From: Salegentibacter salegens
GTDB taxonomy: Bacteria > Bacteroidota > Bacteroidia > Flavobacteriales > Flavobacteriaceae
DNA length: 64,000 nt
Direction of reading: 5' to 3'
Assembly (NCBI RefSeq): GCF_900142975.1
Contig: NZ_LT670848.1
Span: forward strand, 868,001 to 932,000
Both the position numbers and the translations under genes were made by a program. Below are positions 1-7,828 of the stretch, piece after piece (within the stretch, counting starts at the first letter, position 1; each line of letters opens with the position of its first letter). The notes beneath the pieces are model-generated. The model worked only from the letters and a program-made list of their open reading frames with translations, did no database searches and was not told where the DNA came from.

Positions 1-96
1 AACGAAAAATTTAGATAAAGTTTCGTAAGCCTAGATTTTTTTGGTTCGTTTTTTCATCGATGGAAAAAATGAACACTATTAATAATTTATTATAAT
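1..96. other. Leader before pigment-cluster thioesterase
   Basis: This short AT-rich stretch precedes the first complete gene. It contains no long open frame. A few in-frame codons before the stop triplets near 16-18 or 26-28 could be the tail of an upstream cluster gene, but this cannot be decided from 96 bases. No clear TAnnTTTG box is seen. Confidence 0.3.
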
Positions 97-516
97 ATGC
101 TGGAGAAATCCTTAACCACAATCACGAATCTTAGGGTGCGTTTCCACGAATGTGACCCGCTACAAATCGTGTGGCATGGCAATTATTTAAAATACTTCGA
201 AGAAGGTCGAGAAGATTTTGGCAGGGAACACGGCATTTCATACCTCGATGCTCAAACTGAAGGTTTTTCCACACCCATTGTAAAATCAGTTTGTGAGCAT
301 AAATTACCATTAAAATATAGCGACGCCTTTCGGGTAGAAACCACTTTTAAAAATTCTGAAGCCGCCAAAATGAATTTCATTTATAAAGTTTTTAAAGGCG
401 AAGATTTGATTTGCACCGGGGAAACGTTGCAGGTTTTTCTTAATCAAAACAGGGAATTGGTATTAAATAATCCGCCGTTTTTCTTAGATTGGAAAAAGAA
501 AATGAAGCTGCTTTAA
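97..516 (+). CDS. Acyl-CoA thioesterase, 4HBT hotdog family
   Basis: A 139-residue single hotdog protein, the usual length for 4-hydroxybenzoyl-CoA thioesterase/YbgC-type enzymes, which hydrolyse acyl-CoA or acyl-ACP thioesters in the cytoplasm. The family signature is visible at residues 16-33: Asp20 in CDPLQIVWHGNY occupies the catalytic Asp position and leads into the hotdog helix. It is the first complete gene of the pigment cluster, and its stop overlaps the next start by one base (TAATG). In aryl-polyene clusters such a thioesterase releases or edits the polyene chain; that role here is inference from context. The ATG at 97 fits the family N-terminus. Confidence 0.85.
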   Translation: MLEKSLTTITNLRVRFHECDPLQIVWHGNYLKYFEEGREDFGREHGISYLDAQTEGFSTPIVKSVCEHKLPLKYSDAFRVETTFKNSEAAKMNFIYKVFKGEDLICTGETLQVFLNQNRELVLNNPPFFLDWKKKMKLL

Positions 517-1661
517 TGAAGAACCTCTACCTGTTAGACGATGCGATTATTTCTCCATTAGGATTTTCTACTAAAGAAAATATCCAGGCGATACGGGAGG
601 GAAAATCTGGTTTGCAACTTCAACAAAAACCTGGAATTACCGAAAACCCATTTCCTGCTGGTATTATTGATGATGTCAAATTAAACCAGGCTTTTTTAGA
701 ATTTGGAAATACTGAAAAGTTTACCAAACTGGAAAAAATGGTCATCCTTGCGGTAAAACAGGTTTTGGATAAAAATAAAAATCTGGATTTAAAAGAAACC
801 AACCTGATTATTGCTACCACCAAAGGAAATATTAACCTTTTAAAAGAACCAGGTGATTTTCCCGAAAACCGGTTAGAGTTAAGCGAAGTGGGAAAAGTTA
901 TAGCCAATTTCTTCGGGTTCACCCAAACTCCAATAATTGTTTCCAATGCCTGTATATCTGGAGGCCTGGGTCTCGCGGTGGCAAGAAGATTGGGAAATTC
1001 AGGGAAAATAAAAAATGCCATTGTAGTTGGTGCCGATTTGGCTAGCGATTTTGTGATTTCCGGTTTTAACTCTTTCCAGGCATTAAGCACCAAAACCTGT
1101 AAACCTTTTGCAAAAGATCGTGATGGGATTAACCTGGGGGAGGCGGCCGGGGCAATTTTGGTTAGTTTAAATAAACCCGAAACTTCCGAGAATATTAGTT
1201 TGATTGGTGATGCTTCAGCAAATGATGCTAACCATATTTCGGGACCATCCAGGACCGGAGAAGGCCTGTATAAAAGCATTCAAAAAGCACTGAAAGAAGC
1301 TTCAATTTCCGCAGAAAAAATTGATTTTCTATCGGCTCATGGTACTGCAACTATTTTTAATGATGAGATGGAAAGTATCGCCTTTTACCGTTCTGGTTTA
1401 GAAAACACACCACTTCATAGTTTAAAGGCTTATTATGGGCATACGCTGGGTGCTTCGGGTTTGATAGAGAGTATTGTTACCAAACATTCAATGCTGAATA
1501 ATGAATTATTTACTTCCAAAAATTTTGGGGAATTGGGGGTTTCGAAACCGCTAAATATTATTCAGAAAAATGAGCAGAAGGAAATGAGTTATGCATTGAA
1601 AACCGCATCGGGATTTGGCGGCTGTAACCTGGCTTTAGTTTTTAAAAAGCAAAAGGAATAA
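516..1661 (+). CDS. Beta-ketoacyl-ACP synthase (pigment cluster, KS 1)
   Basis: A FabF/FabB-type ketosynthase of 381 residues. It performs decarboxylative Claisen condensation of an acyl chain with malonyl-ACP. The complete triad is visible: Cys146 in SNACISGG, His275 in HGTAT and His309 in YGHTLGASG. The ATG at 516 is chosen over an in-frame ATG at 489, because 516 overlaps the thioesterase stop in the TAATG arrangement typical of this cluster and starts exactly at the family N-terminus. It is one of two intact KSs here, while two further KS-like proteins lack catalytic residues. It probably elongates the polyene or initiates it on an aryl starter; which of the two is not decidable from sequence. 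Confidence 0.88.
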   Translation: MKNLYLLDDAIISPLGFSTKENIQAIREGKSGLQLQQKPGITENPFPAGIIDDVKLNQAFLEFGNTEKFTKLEKMVILAVKQVLDKNKNLDLKETNLIIATTKGNINLLKEPGDFPENRLELSEVGKVIANFFGFTQTPIIVSNACISGGLGLAVARRLGNSGKIKNAIVVGADLASDFVISGFNSFQALSTKTCKPFAKDRDGINLGEAAGAILVSLNKPETSENISLIGDASANDANHISGPSRTGEGLYKSIQKALKEASISAEKIDFLSAHGTATIFNDEMESIAFYRSGLENTPLHSLKAYYGHTLGASGLIESIVTKHSMLNNELFTSKNFGELGVSKPLNIIQKNEQKEMSYALKTASGFGGCNLALVFKKQKE

Positions 1662-1662
1662 A

Positions 1663-2280
1663 ATGTCTAAGGAATTTTACATACAGGATTGGGTTAGAAT
1701 TAAAAATGGAAAAATTTTTAATTCGGAAAAATTGATTTTTGAATCTTCAGAAAAGGATATCAACCTTTTTCTAAAAGCTTGTTATGATTTTTTAGAGATA
1801 CAATATCCTAAATTTCATAAAATGGACGAACTTTCAAAATTGGGAATTCTGGCTTCTGAAATTATTTTCCAAAATAAGCCAACAGAAAATACCGCCCTGG
1901 TAATTTCCAACAATGCCTCCAGTTTGGAAACCGACAGGCAATTTCTGGAAAGTACGAAGACTTTTGCATCACCTTCACTATTTGTGTATACCCTGCCAAA
2001 TATCGTATTAGGAGAAATAAGTATTAAATATAAGCTGCAAAGTGAGAATGCTTTTTTTATTTCTGAAAATTTTGATGCCGAATTACTAACAAATTATACC
2101 GAATCTTTATTGATTTCAGAAAAAAGTCCCCAGGTGCTTTCTGGCTGGTTAGACTTGCAAAATGGCGAATATGATGTATTTTTGTGCCTGGTTTCAAAGG
2201 AGAAAAATATTCCATTTTCCAAAGAAAGCCTCAAAAAATTATATTGCGCTGAAAATGACAAACCTACACACAGAACTTAA
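1663..2280 (+). CDS. Truncated ketosynthase-like protein (chain-length-factor candidate)
   Basis: A 205-residue protein matching only the N-terminal half of a ketosynthase. The stretch SPSLFVYTLPNIVLGEISIK (residues about 105-125) is the classic KS segment before the nucleophile, but the following nucleophile elbow reads ISENFDAELL without cysteine, and no HGTAT histidine region exists. This is the architecture of the short KS-like subunit of aryl-polyene clusters (Ketoacyl-synt_2 type, ApeC-like), which pairs with an active KS as a chain-length factor. Assignment to that family is from memory of the pattern. The ATG lies one base after the previous stop, and the 3' end overlaps the ACP gene by 26 bases, implying translational coupling. 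Confidence 0.7.
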   Translation: MSKEFYIQDWVRIKNGKIFNSEKLIFESSEKDINLFLKACYDFLEIQYPKFHKMDELSKLGILASEIIFQNKPTENTALVISNNASSLETDRQFLESTKTFASPSLFVYTLPNIVLGEISIKYKLQSENAFFISENFDAELLTNYTESLLISEKSPQVLSGWLDLQNGEYDVFLCLVSKEKNIPFSKESLKKLYCAENDKPTHRT

Positions 2281-2512
2281 AAAAAGTATTATCGAGCAAC
2301 TTAACCTGGAAGATATGGAACCTGCCGATATAAGCAACGACGAACCGCTTTTTGGCGATGGTCTTGGCCTGGATTCTATAGACGCCCTGGAGCTTATTGT
2401 GTTATTAGAAAAAGATTACGGCATAAAACTTACCGATCCTGCCCAGGGGAAAGAAATATTTGTCTCTATAAACCAAATGGCTCAATTTATTGAAGAAAAC
2501 CGAACCAAATAG
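2255..2512 (+). CDS. Acyl carrier protein
   Basis: An 85-residue acidic acyl carrier protein of normal ACP length. The phosphopantetheine attachment site is Ser41 in GLGLDSIDALEL, the canonical DSxxxxE motif at the start of helix II. It would carry the growing polyene as a thioester between the ketosynthases, the dehydratase and a ketoreductase not present in this window. The start at 2255 is chosen because the longer frame from 2162 adds 31 residues that merely mirror the preceding gene in another frame, and because MTNLHTELKK is the expected first ACP helix. It lies between the KS-like proteins. Confidence 0.92.
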   Translation: MTNLHTELKKSIIEQLNLEDMEPADISNDEPLFGDGLGLDSIDALELIVLLEKDYGIKLTDPAQGKEIFVSINQMAQFIEENRTK

Positions 2513-2515
2513 TTT

Positions 2516-3706
2516 ATGAATAAAGGTGTTGCCGTTACCGGAATGGGTATTATCTCTGCAATTGGCAACAACACTGCGGCAAATTATCGCTCTTTAATTT
2601 CAGAAAAACATGGAATTTCTACTGCTGAAATTCTCAAAACAATCCATCAGAATTTACCGGTTGGGGAAATTAAGATTTCCAACGAAACTCTTACTGACGA
2701 TTTAAACTTACCTGAAAATCACAGTTTCACACGCGCTACTTTGCTGGGCGCATTGGCAGTTAAAGAAGCGATATCTCAGTCAAACCTAAAAATTGATGCT
2801 GAAACGGGGTTTATCTCGGGAACCAGCGTTGGCGGAATGGATGCCACCGAAACTCATTTTAAAGATTTTACAGAAGGAAAAACAGAAAATAGTCGATTTA
2901 TACGCGCACAACATCCCGGTTTTACCACAGAAAAAATCGCTGAGCATTATGGAATTACTGGTTTTGTAAGTACTATAAGTACTGCCTGTTCTTCTGGAGC
3001 TAATGCGATAATGCTAGGCGCCAGGATGATTAAAGCAGGGAGACTAAAACGTGTAATTGTTGGCGGTACAGATTGCCTTACCAAATTTACGCTCAACGGA
3101 TTCAATTCGTTAATGATTTTATCTGAAGATCATTGTAAACCTTTTGATAATTACCGGAATGGCTTGAACCTTGGGGAAGGCGCTGCATACCTGGTTTTAG
3201 AAGGCGAAGAAGATTTAAATGGAAAACCGGTTTTAGGCAGAATTTCCGGATATGGAAATGCTAATGACGCTTTTCATCAAACCGCGTCTTCAGAAAAGGG
3301 AGAAGGAGCATTTTTGGCAATGCAGAAAGCTTTAAAAATTGCCGGAATTCCTGCTGAAAAAATAGATTACATAAATGCTCACGGTACTGCTACTAGAAAT
3401 AATGACGGCGCAGAAACTGAGGCTTTAAAGCGAATTTTTCTAAAAAATTTACCCGATTTTAGCTCTACAAAAGCTTTTACCGGCCATACTTTGGCGGCTG
3501 CGGGAGCTTTAGAAGCGGTTTATAGTTTGCTTTCAATACAAAACCAACAGGTTTTTCCTAATCTTAATTTTACTGAGCCAATGACAAACTCAGGATTAGT
3601 TCCGGTCACTAAATTGAAGAAAAAATCAATAACCCATGTGCTTTCAAACTCCTTTGGATTTGGAGGAAATTGTACTTCATTAATTTTCAGTAAAAATGAA
3701 GGATAA
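2516..3706 (+). CDS. Beta-ketoacyl-ACP synthase (pigment cluster, KS 2)
   Basis: A full-length FabF-type ketosynthase (396 residues) with an intact triad: Cys158 in STACSSGAN, His289 in HGTATRNND and His324 in GHTLAAAG. It starts three bases after the ACP stop, and its last 11 bases overlap the next gene, so it is co-translated with the ACP and the degenerate KS that follows. An intact KS followed directly by a KS-like partner without nucleophile is the arrangement of KS/chain-length-factor heterodimers in type II polyketide systems. It is probably the main elongating KS of the polyene. Confidence 0.9.
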   Translation: MNKGVAVTGMGIISAIGNNTAANYRSLISEKHGISTAEILKTIHQNLPVGEIKISNETLTDDLNLPENHSFTRATLLGALAVKEAISQSNLKIDAETGFISGTSVGGMDATETHFKDFTEGKTENSRFIRAQHPGFTTEKIAEHYGITGFVSTISTACSSGANAIMLGARMIKAGRLKRVIVGGTDCLTKFTLNGFNSLMILSEDHCKPFDNYRNGLNLGEGAAYLVLEGEEDLNGKPVLGRISGYGNANDAFHQTASSEKGEGAFLAMQKALKIAGIPAEKIDYINAHGTATRNNDGAETEALKRIFLKNLPDFSSTKAFTGHTLAAAGALEAVYSLLSIQNQQVFPNLNFTEPMTNSGLVPVTKLKKKSITHVLSNSFGFGGNCTSLIFSKNEG

Positions 3707-4760
3707 GATATATATTAACGGGATTGGGAGTATTTCGGCGCAGCCTGGTTATTTATTTTCGGAGGAAACGGCAAGGATTTACACCGAAAATATTTTTACA
3801 GCAATTTCGCCAAATTATAAGGAGTTTATTAAACCTATGGCATTAAGACGAATGTCTAAAGCCATTAAAATGGGGATTACTTCAGCAAAAATTGCTTTAG
3901 AAGAAGCTGAAATTAAAATCCCAGATGCGATAATTACGGGAACAGGTGAAGGTTGTAAACAGGACACCGAGAAATTTCTTGAAAATTTGCTGAATCAGGA
4001 GGAAAAATTATTAACGCCAACTTCGTTTATTCAATCTACGCACAACACTATTGGCGGGCAAATTGCTTTAAATTTGGGATGTAAGAATTATAATGTCACT
4101 TACACTCAAAATTCTGGTTCCCTGGAGACAGCTTTGCTTGACGCCCAAATGCATTTCAGTGAAAATCCTAAAATTGATTCGGTTTTGGTTGGAGGAGTAG
4201 ATGAGATTTCAGCAAAAATCACTTCGTTTAAAAAACTGGATGGCCAGTTGAAATCAAATCCTATTAAAAACCTCGATTTACTTAAAGAAGATTCTCCCGG
4301 AACAATAACCTCGGAAGGTGCACATTTTTTCGTCCTTTCAAAAGAAAAAAAACAAAATACTTATGCTGAATTTCAAAGCGTCTCTTTAAAAAATGTGATT
4401 AAGCCAGAAGAAATCAATGATGAAATTGAAAATTTTCTGGCAAAAAACAACCTGAATTCCGAAGCTATAGATGCAGTGATTTTAGGAAATAATGGCGATA
4501 ACCGATACGATCATTATTATAAAAATCTTCAGCAAAATTTATTTCGAAATACACCGCAATTAGCTTATAAATATTTGGTGGGCGATTTTGATACTGCTTC
4601 GGGTTATGCGATTTATCTGGCTGCTACTATTTTAAAATCGGGTAAAATCCCCAAAATTTTTAAGTTGAACCACATAGAAAGAAAAGTTTCAAAAACCATT
4701 CTTATTTACAATCAGTATCTTGGCAGGGATCACAGTTTAATCTTACTCAGTGCGGTTTAA
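3696..4760 (+). CDS. Degenerate ketosynthase-like protein (CLF-like)
   Basis: A 354-residue protein with the ketosynthase fold signature (MKDKIYINGIGSISAQ at the N-terminus, PTSFIQSTHNTIGGQIAL near residue 108) but without catalysis. The nucleophile position reads YTQNSGSLETAL, where Asn139 replaces Cys. The HGTAT segment is replaced by ILGNNGDNRYDH, and the second histidine segment reads YLVGDFDTASG with Asp in place of His. It overlaps KS 2 by 11 bases. Chain-length factors of type II PKSs lose Cys while keeping the fold, so a non-catalytic partner of KS 2 is the most likely role. An alternative is a decayed third KS, but coupling and full length argue for function. Confidence 0.72.
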   Translation: MKDKIYINGIGSISAQPGYLFSEETARIYTENIFTAISPNYKEFIKPMALRRMSKAIKMGITSAKIALEEAEIKIPDAIITGTGEGCKQDTEKFLENLLNQEEKLLTPTSFIQSTHNTIGGQIALNLGCKNYNVTYTQNSGSLETALLDAQMHFSENPKIDSVLVGGVDEISAKITSFKKLDGQLKSNPIKNLDLLKEDSPGTITSEGAHFFVLSKEKKQNTYAEFQSVSLKNVIKPEEINDEIENFLAKNNLNSEAIDAVILGNNGDNRYDHYYKNLQQNLFRNTPQLAYKYLVGDFDTASGYAIYLAATILKSGKIPKIFKLNHIERKVSKTILIYNQYLGRDHSLILLSAV

Positions 4761-5520
4761 AATTATAAATACGGTTATTATTCTCCTGCTTTTCGCGGGT
4801 TTGGTATTGGCCATATTTGGTTTTACTTCATTTTGGTATGTATTAAGCTTTATTGTTTTTTATCTCCTTTTTTTGCTTACCGTATCTACAAATGTTCGGT
4901 TTAATTTCTTTGTAAATTCTATTAGTGAAAATCCTGGAATTAAAGAAAAACAAATAGCCATTAGCTTTGATGACGGCCCAGTAGAAAACACGCTGGAAAT
5001 TTTGAAGGTTTTGGAAAAGTATAATGCAAAAGCAGGATTTTTCTGCATCGGGAAAAATATTAAAAAAAATCCCGAAATTTTTAGAAAAATCCTTACTAAA
5101 GGACATCTGGTGGGCAACCATACGTATAGCCATACCCGAAAAATGGGAGCTTTAAGTGTTTCAACAATTGTAAAGGAAATTGAAGATTGTAACAAAATTG
5201 CCGAGGAAACCGCTGGCATAAAAATGAAACTCTTTAGACCGCCTTTCGGAATTGTAAGCCCAAAAACCAAAAAAGCCCTTCAAAAAATCGATATGCTTTC
5301 AATAGGTTGGAGTATTAGATCTTTTGATGCGGTGCTTTCTTCTGAAGAAATTATATTAAATAGGATTAAAAAAAGGCTTAAACCGGGAGCGGTAATTCTT
5401 TTGCACGATAATAATGCTAAAACCGTTAACATACTGGAACAGTTGTTGCTATTTTTGAAAAATAATCAATATGAGGTTGTAAGACCTGATAAATTACTGG
5501 AAATCAATGCGTATTCTTAA
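4750..5520 (+). CDS. Polysaccharide deacetylase (NodB domain), membrane-anchored
   Basis: A 256-residue protein starting with two hydrophobic segments (residues about 5-23 and 27-46), then a NodB deacetylase domain. Motif 1 ISFDDGP gives metal Asp75 and catalytic Asp74; motif 2 GNHTYSHT gives His124 and His128; the RPPFG motif follows near 173 and the histidine of LLHDN near 218. All metal and catalytic positions are present, so an active carbohydrate-esterase-4-type enzyme is expected, facing the periplasm. The start is GTG at 4750, overlapping the previous gene by 11 bases. Its substrate in a pigment cluster is unknown. Removing an N-acetyl group from a sugar attached by the nearby glycosyltransferase is one inference. 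Confidence 0.82.
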   Translation: MRFKIINTVIILLLFAGLVLAIFGFTSFWYVLSFIVFYLLFLLTVSTNVRFNFFVNSISENPGIKEKQIAISFDDGPVENTLEILKVLEKYNAKAGFFCIGKNIKKNPEIFRKILTKGHLVGNHTYSHTRKMGALSVSTIVKEIEDCNKIAEETAGIKMKLFRPPFGIVSPKTKKALQKIDMLSIGWSIRSFDAVLSSEEIILNRIKKRLKPGAVILLHDNNAKTVNILEQLLLFLKNNQYEVVRPDKLLEINAYS

Positions 5521-6127
5521 TATTTTATTTTTGTTTTTAAGTCTGAATTTAGCGGCGCAGGAAGAACTTTCTAAAGATGAAATTTCTCAATTTCAGAAAG
5601 AGATGCTGACTAAAACCAAGGATCTTTTAACTTTGGAAGCCGATTTTATTCAAACTAAGAAAATTGCAATGATCACAGATGAATCTGTGAGTCGCGGGAA
5701 AATTTATTACCAAAATCCCGAAAAATTAAAATGGGAATATGCCGAACCTAAAGATTATGTAATTCTATTTATAGAAGAAGAACTTCATATAGATGATGCC
5801 GGCGATAAAAGCGTAAGAAATACTAGTTCTAACAAACTTTTTGACAAAATTGCCAAACTTATAACTGGAAGCGTAAACGGTAAATTGCTTCAGGATAATG
5901 AGAATTTTGATATTTCTTATACGCGCAATAATAATTTGATTTCTGCTTTAATAATTCCGAAGGATAAAAATTTAAAAGCGATGTTTGCTGAAATTCATTT
6001 ATCCTTTAATAAAGAAAATATTGTGGAGCAGGTTGATTTAAAAGAAGAGGCCGGGGATATGACGACTATTGAATTTAGTAAAATTAAAATAAACCACGAA
6101 ATACCTCCTACAGTTTTTGAACCATAA
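5507..6127 (+). CDS. LolA-like outer-membrane lipoprotein carrier
   Basis: A 206-residue secreted protein with a short signal peptide (residues 1-17, ending NLAAQ) and a LolA-type half-barrel sequence: TLEADFIQTKKI around residue 43 and GKIYYQNPEKLKWEYAEP near 64. LolA carries hydrophobic cargo across the periplasm. Placed inside an aryl-polyene/flexirubin-type cluster it most likely ferries the finished lipid-like pigment, or helps the MMPL exporter downstream, rather than acting as the general lipoprotein carrier. It overlaps the deacetylase by 14 bases. The transport role for pigment is inferred from synteny with such clusters. Confidence 0.82.
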   Translation: MRILNILFLFLSLNLAAQEELSKDEISQFQKEMLTKTKDLLTLEADFIQTKKIAMITDESVSRGKIYYQNPEKLKWEYAEPKDYVILFIEEELHIDDAGDKSVRNTSSNKLFDKIAKLITGSVNGKLLQDNENFDISYTRNNNLISALIIPKDKNLKAMFAEIHLSFNKENIVEQVDLKEEAGDMTTIEFSKIKINHEIPPTVFEP

Positions 6128-6196
6128 AATGTCCCTAAAAACTTAAATTCCTGAATTTTCTGTGTATTTTAGTAAGACACCAACACCAACCAATAC

Positions 6197-6568
6197 ATGT
6201 TATTAAAGAATTTTTATTCCGTAGTAAATTCTTCCGAAGAAAACGGAAAACATTTTACCCAAATAGAAATTAACAAGGATCATGAAATTTACGATGGGCA
6301 TTTTCCCGGAAGACCCGTAACACCGGGTGTGATTTTAATGAATTTATTTAAAGAAGAAGCCGAGCGTAGGTGTGGATGTAAACTTCAGTTTAAAAAAGGG
6401 AATAACGTGAAATTTATGGCGGTGGTAGATCCAAATACCGATGCTGTTTTAAACCTCGAAACCGAAATTACAGAAGAAAACCAGGAAATAAAACTTAAAG
6501 GTATAGCTAAGAATTCGGCCGGGATTTCATTAAAGATCAATTCTCTTTATAAAAAAGTTGAATCTTAA
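6197..6568 (+). CDS. 3-hydroxyacyl-ACP dehydratase (FabZ/hotdog-like)
   Basis: A 123-residue hotdog dehydratase. The FabZ/FabA signature GHFPGRPVTPGVILM at residues 34-48 includes catalytic His35. It would dehydrate 3-hydroxyacyl-ACP intermediates to give the conjugated double bonds of the polyene. The usual catalytic acid (Glu/Asp in helix) may be contributed by Glu52 or Glu54 in LFKEEAERR. A 69-base gap separates it from the LolA-like gene, larger than elsewhere in the cluster, so a minor internal promoter is possible, though no clean TAnnTTTG box is seen there. Aryl-polyene clusters often use two cooperating dehydratases; a second one is not found in this window. Confidence 0.85.
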   Translation: MLLKNFYSVVNSSEENGKHFTQIEINKDHEIYDGHFPGRPVTPGVILMNLFKEEAERRCGCKLQFKKGNNVKFMAVVDPNTDAVLNLETEITEENQEIKLKGIAKNSAGISLKINSLYKKVES

Positions 6569-6579
6569 GCTTTTAGAAG

Positions 6580-6609
6580 TTTGTGCTTTACTTTTTAATT
6601 TTACTTTTG
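6580..6609 (+). promoter_or_regulatory. Bacteroidota-type promoter for GT2-MMPL operon
   Basis: TTTG at 6580-6583, an 18-base spacer, then TACTTTTG at 6602-6609, a match to the -33 TTTG / -7 TAnnTTTG pattern. The expected start point lies about 15 bases before the TTG start of the glycosyltransferase. It would give the second half of the cluster its own transcript. Confidence 0.6.
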
Positions 6610-6628
6610 CAATTAAAGCCATTTTAAT

Positions 6629-7828
6629 TTGAACCAAGAACCCATACACCAGGCCAGATTTGAAGCTTTAAATTGTTGTATTCTAATTCCTACATACAAC
6701 AACGAAAAAAGCCTGGCTAGCGTTTTACAGGATTTACTATTATATACCTCTAATCTTCTGGTGGTAAATGATGGTTCTACAGATGCTACGGAAGAAATTC
6801 TCAAAAGTTTTTCTGAAATAAATATTCATCATTTTGAAGAAAACAGGGGTAAGGGCGAAGCTTTAAAACACGGTTTTAAGATTGCTGAAGATTTGGGTTA
6901 CGAATATGCAATAACCATAGATTCTGATGGGCAACATTATCCTGATGATTTGGATGTTTTCCTCAGTCATTTAGAAGAAAAAACTCCCGGTTCTGAAATT
7001 TTACTGGTTGGAGATCGCAATATGGGACAGGATGGGATTCCCGGAAAAAGTACCACTGGCAATAAATTTTCTAACTTTTGGTTTTTAGTAGTTACCGGTA
7101 CCCAGTTAACCGATACACAAAGCGGCTACCGACTTTATCCTTTAAAGGTAATAAACCAAATTAAGCTTTATACCAGCAAATTTGAGTTGGAAATTGAGAT
7201 TATTGTAAAAGCCGCCTGGCGAAAAGTTAAAGTACGAAACGTACCAATTAAGGTTTTTTATGAAGAAAACCGGGTAACCCATTTTCGGCCTTTTTGGGAT
7301 ATAACCAGGATAACGCTGCTCTACATTTGGTTTGTTTTGGTGAGTTTTTTCTATATCCATCCGCGAGATACTTACCAGGATTTTAGAAAGAAAGGCTTTA
7401 AACGTTTCTGGAAAGAAAATATTATTAAAAGTCAGGAGCCTGCGCATAAAAAAGCCGCGGCAATTGCCCTGGGTGTTTTTGTTGGGATCTTACCCTTTTG
7501 GGGCTTACATACCTTACTGGTTTTCAGCTTAGCGGCAATGTTTAAATTGAATAAAGTTGTAGCATTTTTATTCAGTAACATTAGTATTCCGCCCCTTATT
7601 CCGTTTATTATTTATGCCAGTTATCAAGCGGGATCCTTACTTACCGGTCGAGGATTGGCCTGGGAATTAAGACCAGAAGATTTTGATTCTACTGCCGATA
7701 TCTTTCTTGGTTTGTGGCAGTATATTATTGGCAGTTTTGCGCTGGCAGGAATTGCCGCCGTGCTACTGTGGATTGTGTTTTATTTCTTATTTTCGATAAC
7801 AAACCAAAAACAGGTGGTAAAACCTTAA
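6629..7828 (+). CDS. GT2 glycosyltransferase fused to DUF2062 membrane domain
   Basis: A 399-residue fusion. Residues about 17-235 form a GT-A family 2 glycosyltransferase: LIPTYNN nucleotide-binding start, VNDGSTD, the DxD-like DSDGQH and TDTQSGYRLY. A hydrophobic segment follows near 230-248, then from about 277 a DUF2062 domain (ALGVFVGILPFWGLHT) with membrane helices to the C-terminus. The start is TTG at 6629; an in-frame stop at 6614 leaves no room for a longer start, and the promoter lies just upstream. The enzyme resembles dolichol-phosphate-mannose-synthase-like transferases. The acceptor (lipid or pigment) is unknown. GT2-DUF2062 proteins are known companions of flexirubin-type clusters. 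Confidence 0.82.
   Translation: MNQEPIHQARFEALNCCILIPTYNNEKSLASVLQDLLLYTSNLLVVNDGSTDATEEILKSFSEINIHHFEENRGKGEALKHGFKIAEDLGYEYAITIDSDGQHYPDDLDVFLSHLEEKTPGSEILLVGDRNMGQDGIPGKSTTGNKFSNFWFLVVTGTQLTDTQSGYRLYPLKVINQIKLYTSKFELEIEIIVKAAWRKVKVRNVPIKVFYEENRVTHFRPFWDITRITLLYIWFVLVSFFYIHPRDTYQDFRKKGFKRFWKENIIKSQEPAHKKAAAIALGVFVGILPFWGLHTLLVFSLAAMFKLNKVVAFLFSNISIPPLIPFIIYASYQAGSLLTGRGLAWELRPEDFDSTADIFLGLWQYIIGSFALAGIAAVLLWIVFYFLFSITNQKQVVKP

Noticed and set aside
489..515. Longer start of the first ketosynthase
   Set aside because: The nine extra residues overlap the thioesterase end and are not KS-like; the ATG at 516 gives the TAATG coupling and the family N-terminus.
2162..2254. Longer start of the acyl carrier protein
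   Set aside because: The 31 extra residues are a shadow of the preceding gene in another frame; the ACP fold begins at MTNLHTELKK.
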